Assembly (NCBI GenBank): GCA_012519125.1 | Contig: JAAYQY010000020.1 | Location: forward strand, 1-9,091 | DNA: 9,091 nt | Origin: Spirochaetales bacterium | GTDB lineage: Bacteria; Spirochaetota; Spirochaetia; Sphaerochaetales; Sphaerochaetaceae | Direction: 5' to 3' | Part shown: in pieces, positions 6,569 to 9,091 of the stretch | Numbering within the stretch: the first letter of the stretch is position 1 | Layout of the letters: each line of letters begins with the position of its first letter | Notes under the pieces: generated by a model | Seen by the model: the letters and a program-made list of their open reading frames with translations, nothing else | Told to the model about the DNA's origin: nothing | Databases searched by the model: none | Position numbers and translations under genes: made by a program

Positions 6569-6631
6569 ATGAGAATAAGAAGTATTCCAATCTTACCTTC
6601 TCCTTTTATGCATACAATCTTTGTTTGCTGA
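6569..6631 (+). other. Short 20-codon frame from the predicted leaderless start of paralogue 2 (frameshift product)
   Basis: The ATG at 6569, in the position predicted by the promoter, opens MRIRSIPILPSPF and stops at TGA 6629-6631. Its first five residues resemble the basic N-region of the sister signal peptides. Skipping one base in about 6573-6586 would join MRIRS to QSYLLLLCIQSLFA in the next frame and give a normal signal peptide leading into the main open frame. I read this as the detached start of the gene rather than a real peptide gene. Confidence 0.6.
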
Positions 6632-7691
6632 TCCTCCGAATCCTACAACAACCAGCATCTATGTACAACAACCAACCTTGCAATTCCAGTATGGGGCCCC
6701 ATCAGCTATTGCGGCCTATGCATCATCTGCAGGTATTCAGAATACACACTTTGTTGCTCACTTGGGAACTCTTACGATCACAACTGAAGGCAATAACCTT
6801 AAAGATCCAAATCTGTATGCGATCAACATGGATACGAATATTTCCATATCGGGATACGTAAATTATGATGGCCAGTACGTTCTTGCAGAGACCCCGGTGG
6901 AGGTGTGGGCCATTACGCAAGTGGGAGGTGTTTTCAAATCCGTTGTTCAATTGCAGAATGGATCCACCAATCTGGCACCTAATGCGGGAAACATTCTTAA
7001 CAACCAAAGCTCCATGAGTTCCTATATCATTCTGATCAATACGACCAAAGGATATGGATATTTTATTCCTGGAATGGTGTATACAATCACCAATTCCAAT
7101 GGATTAGGCTCCTTTACAGTAAGTGTAGATCCGCAAGGAGGAGGCAGTGGCTCGGTACCAGTACCCATTGTCGTTGATGGACAAGTATTGCCTGAGGCTC
7201 CCATTATCAATGTTGGAGGTGATGTCACGCCCGATATCCCATTCGAAGGTGATGATGACGATTATCCCTTCACACACGAGTTTCTCTTCTCCATCGTCAG
7301 TAATGTTGACTCATTCGATTTGTATGATGCTATTGGGGGAAGAAAAGCCGCAATAGCGACTGCTCAACTCCAGGTCAGCTATGGGGTGCCTAATAAAGAA
7401 TATCGTGTGCAAATTGCTTTCACCAGCTCAGCTCCAGGAGAATTGTTTGAGATGCATCTCAATGGGGATCCAAGCCAGTATCCACTCCCCTATTATCTTT
7501 ACCTCGATGGTGAATATATGCCAAAGAATGTGTTCACGCTTTGGGATGGTATCTTTGCTCCCACTGGCAATACCATGGTTCAACGTCCAATAACGGTAGT
7601 GGTCCAAGAGGGAACTCTTTTGGATGGAGCTCCTCAAGGCGCTTACTCTGATACGGTTACGGTGCTCATTATTCCGCTTGATTCAATTTAA
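6621..7691 (+). CDS. Secreted two-domain beta-rich protein, array paralogue 2; signal peptide frameshifted
   Basis: The open frame encodes a 356-residue body homologous to the neighbours, counted from a TTG at 6621 that is probably not a true start. Shared marks are VAHLGTLTIT (45-54), GLGSFTV (161-167), a Gly/Pro linker (about 172-207) ending in an acidic run (EGDDDDYPF, 209-217), DLYDAIGG (233-240), FEMHLNGDP (276-284), PLPYYLYLDG (288-297) and AYSDTVTV (341-348). The residues just before the TTG, in frame, read as the hydrophobic core of a signal peptide (SYLLLLCIQS), cut off from any ATG by a TAA at 6576-6578. Bridging one base from the ATG at 6569 restores a protein of about 373 residues. 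The gene is therefore a recent pseudogene, carries a sequence error, or uses frameshifting. The mature body has no cysteine. Confidence 0.78.
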   Translation: MFADPPNPTTTSIYVQQPTLQFQYGAPSAIAAYASSAGIQNTHFVAHLGTLTITTEGNNLKDPNLYAINMDTNISISGYVNYDGQYVLAETPVEVWAITQVGGVFKSVVQLQNGSTNLAPNAGNILNNQSSMSSYIILINTTKGYGYFIPGMVYTITNSNGLGSFTVSVDPQGGGSGSVPVPIVVDGQVLPEAPIINVGGDVTPDIPFEGDDDDYPFTHEFLFSIVSNVDSFDLYDAIGGRKAAIATAQLQVSYGVPNKEYRVQIAFTSSAPGELFEMHLNGDPSQYPLPYYLYLDGEYMPKNVFTLWDGIFAPTGNTMVQRPITVVVQEGTLLDGAPQGAYSDTVTVLIIPLDSI

Positions 7692-7706
7692 ATACTAAAT
7701 AAGAAA

Positions 7707-7723
7707 CATTGCTATTAGACATT
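7707..7723 (+). repeat. Copy A of a 17-base intergenic element, upstream of paralogue 3
   Basis: CATTGCTATTAGACATT matches the element at 8923-8939 at 16 of 17 bases. It begins 15 bases after the paralogue 2 stop and ends 78 bases before the paralogue 3 ATG. It may be a regulator site or a remnant of the duplicated intergenic region. Confidence 0.6.
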
Positions 7724-7766
7724 CAATCTATTTTGTATAAATTGCATACAGCTTGCGATAATCAGC

Positions 7767-7795
7767 TTGAACATCATTCCATCTCTTTCTAATAT
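7767..7795 (+). promoter_or_regulatory. Candidate leaderless promoter of secreted paralogue 3, TTGAAC-N17-TAATAT-N6-ATG
   Basis: TTGAAC (7767-7772) and TAATAT (7790-7795) are exactly 17 bases apart, with 6 bases (AGAGAA) before the ATG at 7802. The weakly purine-rich six bases are too close to the ATG to act as a normal Shine-Dalgarno site. A competing TATAAA at 7736-7741 lacks a well-spaced -35. Confidence 0.55.
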
Positions 7796-7801
7796 AGAGA
7801 A

Positions 7802-8830
7802 ATGCAATTCAGGAAGTTGGTCATCTTACTACTCATCATACTCGCCTCACATACTTTGTCTGCTGAAATCAGAGCAACCTATGACATTGAGCCAGTACTC
7901 TATTTTGGTCCTGGAACCACACCTTTTTCCAGTTATGATTATGTGGTAAAATTGGGAACACTCACCTTCACTTCTACATCAGGCCAGTTGCTTGATCCCA
8001 CCATGATCGGTATCAACACATCAGTTAATTTCGTCTTCAATGGAATGATGGATCAGGGCCGAGAAGAGGATTCGGTTTTCCGATTGGCAAGCAAGTTTAC
8101 CGTCAATGGGAAAACATCGTGGATTCGACTGGACCACGGCAATCTGGTCAACAGTCTGACGAACGAGAATGGAAACCTCAATACCAACCCCTTCATTGCA
8201 GAGATTTATCTGATAAGTGACCAAGCAGCCAATCGATATGTAGAGGGAGAGATTTACGAGTGGGTTTCTGGTTCATTCGGCTCTTTCAGCCTCGTTTCAA
8301 AGCAAGCAGACAACACGTATGTCGGGGTTCCTGTTGAAGGGAGTACTGAACCGATTTCTTATCTCCCTGACGGAGGTTCAATTCCCGAGCCCATTCCCTA
8401 TGGAGAGCCTGAAGCCCAGGTTAGATATCTGCTCTCGATTCATCATGATGATGCTTTTGACATATCGCATGCATACGGAACAAAGAGAGTCCAAATTGCT
8501 ACAGCAAAGGTTCTCTTGGAAAATGCCATGCAATCAACCACTACAACCTATGGGGTCAATGTAACATTCAGGAATACATTAGGAACCCAGTCATTTATGC
8601 TTAATCATTCAGATGCTTCGGTAAACTTCCCCATTCCCTACAAACTCTATTTCGGAGACACCCTTGTTGTGGGAAATGAAACGATTGAATGGGTACCCTT
8701 AGCTCCCGTCAATGCAAACACCCGTCCCATCCTGGTTACAGACATCAACCAAAGCCGGGCTGAAATGGCATTGGAAGGTAATTATTCCGATACCATCTAC
8801 ATAGACATTATGGCAAGTGGAAATGTGTAG
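7802..8830 (+). CDS. Secreted two-domain beta-rich protein, array paralogue 3
   Basis: A 342-residue protein of the same unnamed family. The signal peptide is residues 1-21 (MQFRKLVILLLIILAS, then HTLSA), cleaved before EIRATY, which parallels EIRVQY in paralogue 1. The N-terminal domain has VVKLGTLTFT (48-57), NTNPFIAEIYL (127-137) and SGSFGSFSL (156-164). A Pro/Gly linker (about 176-202, GGSIPEPIPYG) joins it to the C-terminal domain with FDISHAYG (219-226), FPIPYKLYFGD (276-286), IEWVPL (295-300) and GNYSDTIYIDI (326-336). No cysteine. Predicted to be exported; a surface or structural role is a guess. It has its own promoter and no evident Shine-Dalgarno sequence. The gene is intact, unlike paralogue 2. 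Confidence 0.87.
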   Translation: MQFRKLVILLLIILASHTLSAEIRATYDIEPVLYFGPGTTPFSSYDYVVKLGTLTFTSTSGQLLDPTMIGINTSVNFVFNGMMDQGREEDSVFRLASKFTVNGKTSWIRLDHGNLVNSLTNENGNLNTNPFIAEIYLISDQAANRYVEGEIYEWVSGSFGSFSLVSKQADNTYVGVPVEGSTEPISYLPDGGSIPEPIPYGEPEAQVRYLLSIHHDDAFDISHAYGTKRVQIATAKVLLENAMQSTTTTYGVNVTFRNTLGTQSFMLNHSDASVNFPIPYKLYFGDTLVVGNETIEWVPLAPVNANTRPILVTDINQSRAEMALEGNYSDTIYIDIMASGNV

Positions 8831-8922
8831 ACATTTTGATTTTTTCAAAGTCCTGGAACACGTACTTGGATCAAACTTTTCCATAAACCTTACAAACGAT
8901 ACTTTCCTCAAGGAATACACAC

Positions 8923-8939
8923 CATTGCTATTAAACATT
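8923..8939 (+). repeat. Copy B of the 17-base intergenic element, upstream of paralogue 4
   Basis: CATTGCTATTAAACATT differs from copy A (7707-7723) at one base. It ends 88 bases before the paralogue 4 ATG, 10 bases farther than copy A is from its gene, close to one helical turn. Confidence 0.6.
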
Positions 8940-8957
8940 TTTATGATTCTGTTGATA

Positions 8958-8977
8958 TTTGTACAATCTTTGTACAA
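8958..8977 (+). repeat. Tandem TTTGTACAA sites, 11 bases apart, upstream of paralogue 4
   Basis: TTTGTACAA occurs at 8958-8966 and 8969-8977. Each contains the palindrome TTGTACAA. The pair ends 15 bases before the -35 at 8993. Two symmetric sites one helical turn apart next to a promoter look like binding sites for a dimeric regulator; the regulator is unknown. Confidence 0.5.
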
Positions 8978-8992
8978 ATCAGCGATTTTTCC

Positions 8993-9021
8993 TTGCAAAA
9001 CCAAGTCATTTTTTTTATGAT
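8993..9021 (+). promoter_or_regulatory. Candidate leaderless promoter of secreted paralogue 4, TTGCAA-N17-TATGAT-N6-ATG
   Basis: TTGCAA (8993-8998; 4 of 6) and TATGAT (9016-9021; 5 of 6) are 17 bases apart, with a T-rich spacer end, and 6 bases (AGCACT) precede the ATG at 9028. No Shine-Dalgarno sequence. Confidence 0.57.
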
Positions 9022-9027
9022 AGCACT

Positions 9028-9091
9028 ATGCACTTCAGAAGAATGTACCTCATCATCACCTTGATTCTCATGGCAAACTCAGTGTCTGCCG
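9028..9091 (+). CDS. Secreted protein, array paralogue 4; only the signal peptide is inside the window
   Basis: Twenty-one codons are visible. They begin MHFRRMYLIITLILM and end in a Ser-Val-Ser-Ala cleavage-like site, so the window stops almost exactly where the mature protein would begin. The start closely parallels paralogue 3 (MQFRK, then hydrophobic residues, then HTLSA), and the promoter layout is identical. Membership of the family is therefore very likely, though none of the mature protein can be seen. Confidence 0.75.
   Translation, partial: MHFRRMYLIITLILMANSVSA

Noticed and set aside
8834..8852. Possible terminator hairpin after paralogue 3 (TTTGA / TCAAA around a T-run)
   Set aside because: Five A-T-dominated pairs are too weak for an intrinsic terminator, and the T-run lies in the loop rather than after the stem.
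8699..9004. Minus-strand open frame of 101 codons across the paralogue 3 end and the following gap
   Set aside because: It overlaps the conserved YSDT-encoding end of paralogue 3 and the regulatory repeats; no ribosome site or recognisable domain.
8817..9020. Plus-strand 67-codon open frame in the gap before paralogue 4
   Set aside because: It starts inside the end of paralogue 3 in another frame and runs through AT-rich promoter DNA; its hydrophobicity comes from T-rich sequence.

Overview
The window looks like a chromosomal segment from a Gram-negative-type bacterium of moderate GC content. My best guess is a spirochaete of the Sphaerochaeta/Treponema group. The guess rests on recalled gene content: I remember a thioredoxin-like gene, a ccdA-like gene and a rep-type helicase sitting together in Treponema pallidum. 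It also rests on the general look of the proteins. Nothing here (no rRNA, no marker gene) proves the taxonomy, and I saw no tRNA, CRISPR array, insertion sequence or integrase.

Left part (1-5259): two divergent units start from a shared 62-base gap (789-850). Leftwards run ccdA (a membrane thiol:disulfide electron carrier) and then the beginning of a membrane-anchored protein, probably its thioredoxin-like partner, cut by the window edge. Rightwards run four tightly packed genes: a compact Sun/NSUN-type RNA cytosine-5 methyltransferase, a DUF362 protein with two [4Fe-4S] ferredoxin sites, a small-multidrug-export-like membrane protein (COG2426 type), and a Rep/PcrA-type DNA helicase. The junctions are a 4-base ATGA overlap, a 9-base gap and a 6-base gap. 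The internal genes have Shine-Dalgarno sequences, two of them built on the previous stop codon (TGAGG).

Right part (5260-9091): a tandem array of at least four paralogous secreted proteins, each transcribed separately to the right across 106-197-base gaps. Each has a Sec signal peptide, a beta-rich N-terminal domain, a Pro/Gly linker and a beta-rich C-terminal domain ending in G-x-YSDT-(I/V). That ending resembles the last strand of spore-coat-U/chaperone-usher-type subunits. The mature parts of the three complete copies contain no cysteine. The second copy has a one-base frameshift in its signal peptide, and the fourth is cut by the window edge just after its signal peptide.

The most notable observation is promoter geometry. 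All four array genes, and the first gene of the helicase operon, show the same layout: a -35-like hexamer, exactly 17 bases, a -10-like hexamer with A at position 2 and T at position 6, exactly 6 bases, then ATG. None has a recognisable Shine-Dalgarno sequence. This predicts leaderless mRNAs starting at or next to the A of the start codon. It also fixes the start codons and shows that the frameshift in copy 2 lies inside the coding region. The upstream regions of copies 3 and 4 share a near-identical 17-base element, and copy 4 also has two TTTGTACAA sites 11 bases apart, suggesting regulation by DNA-binding proteins.
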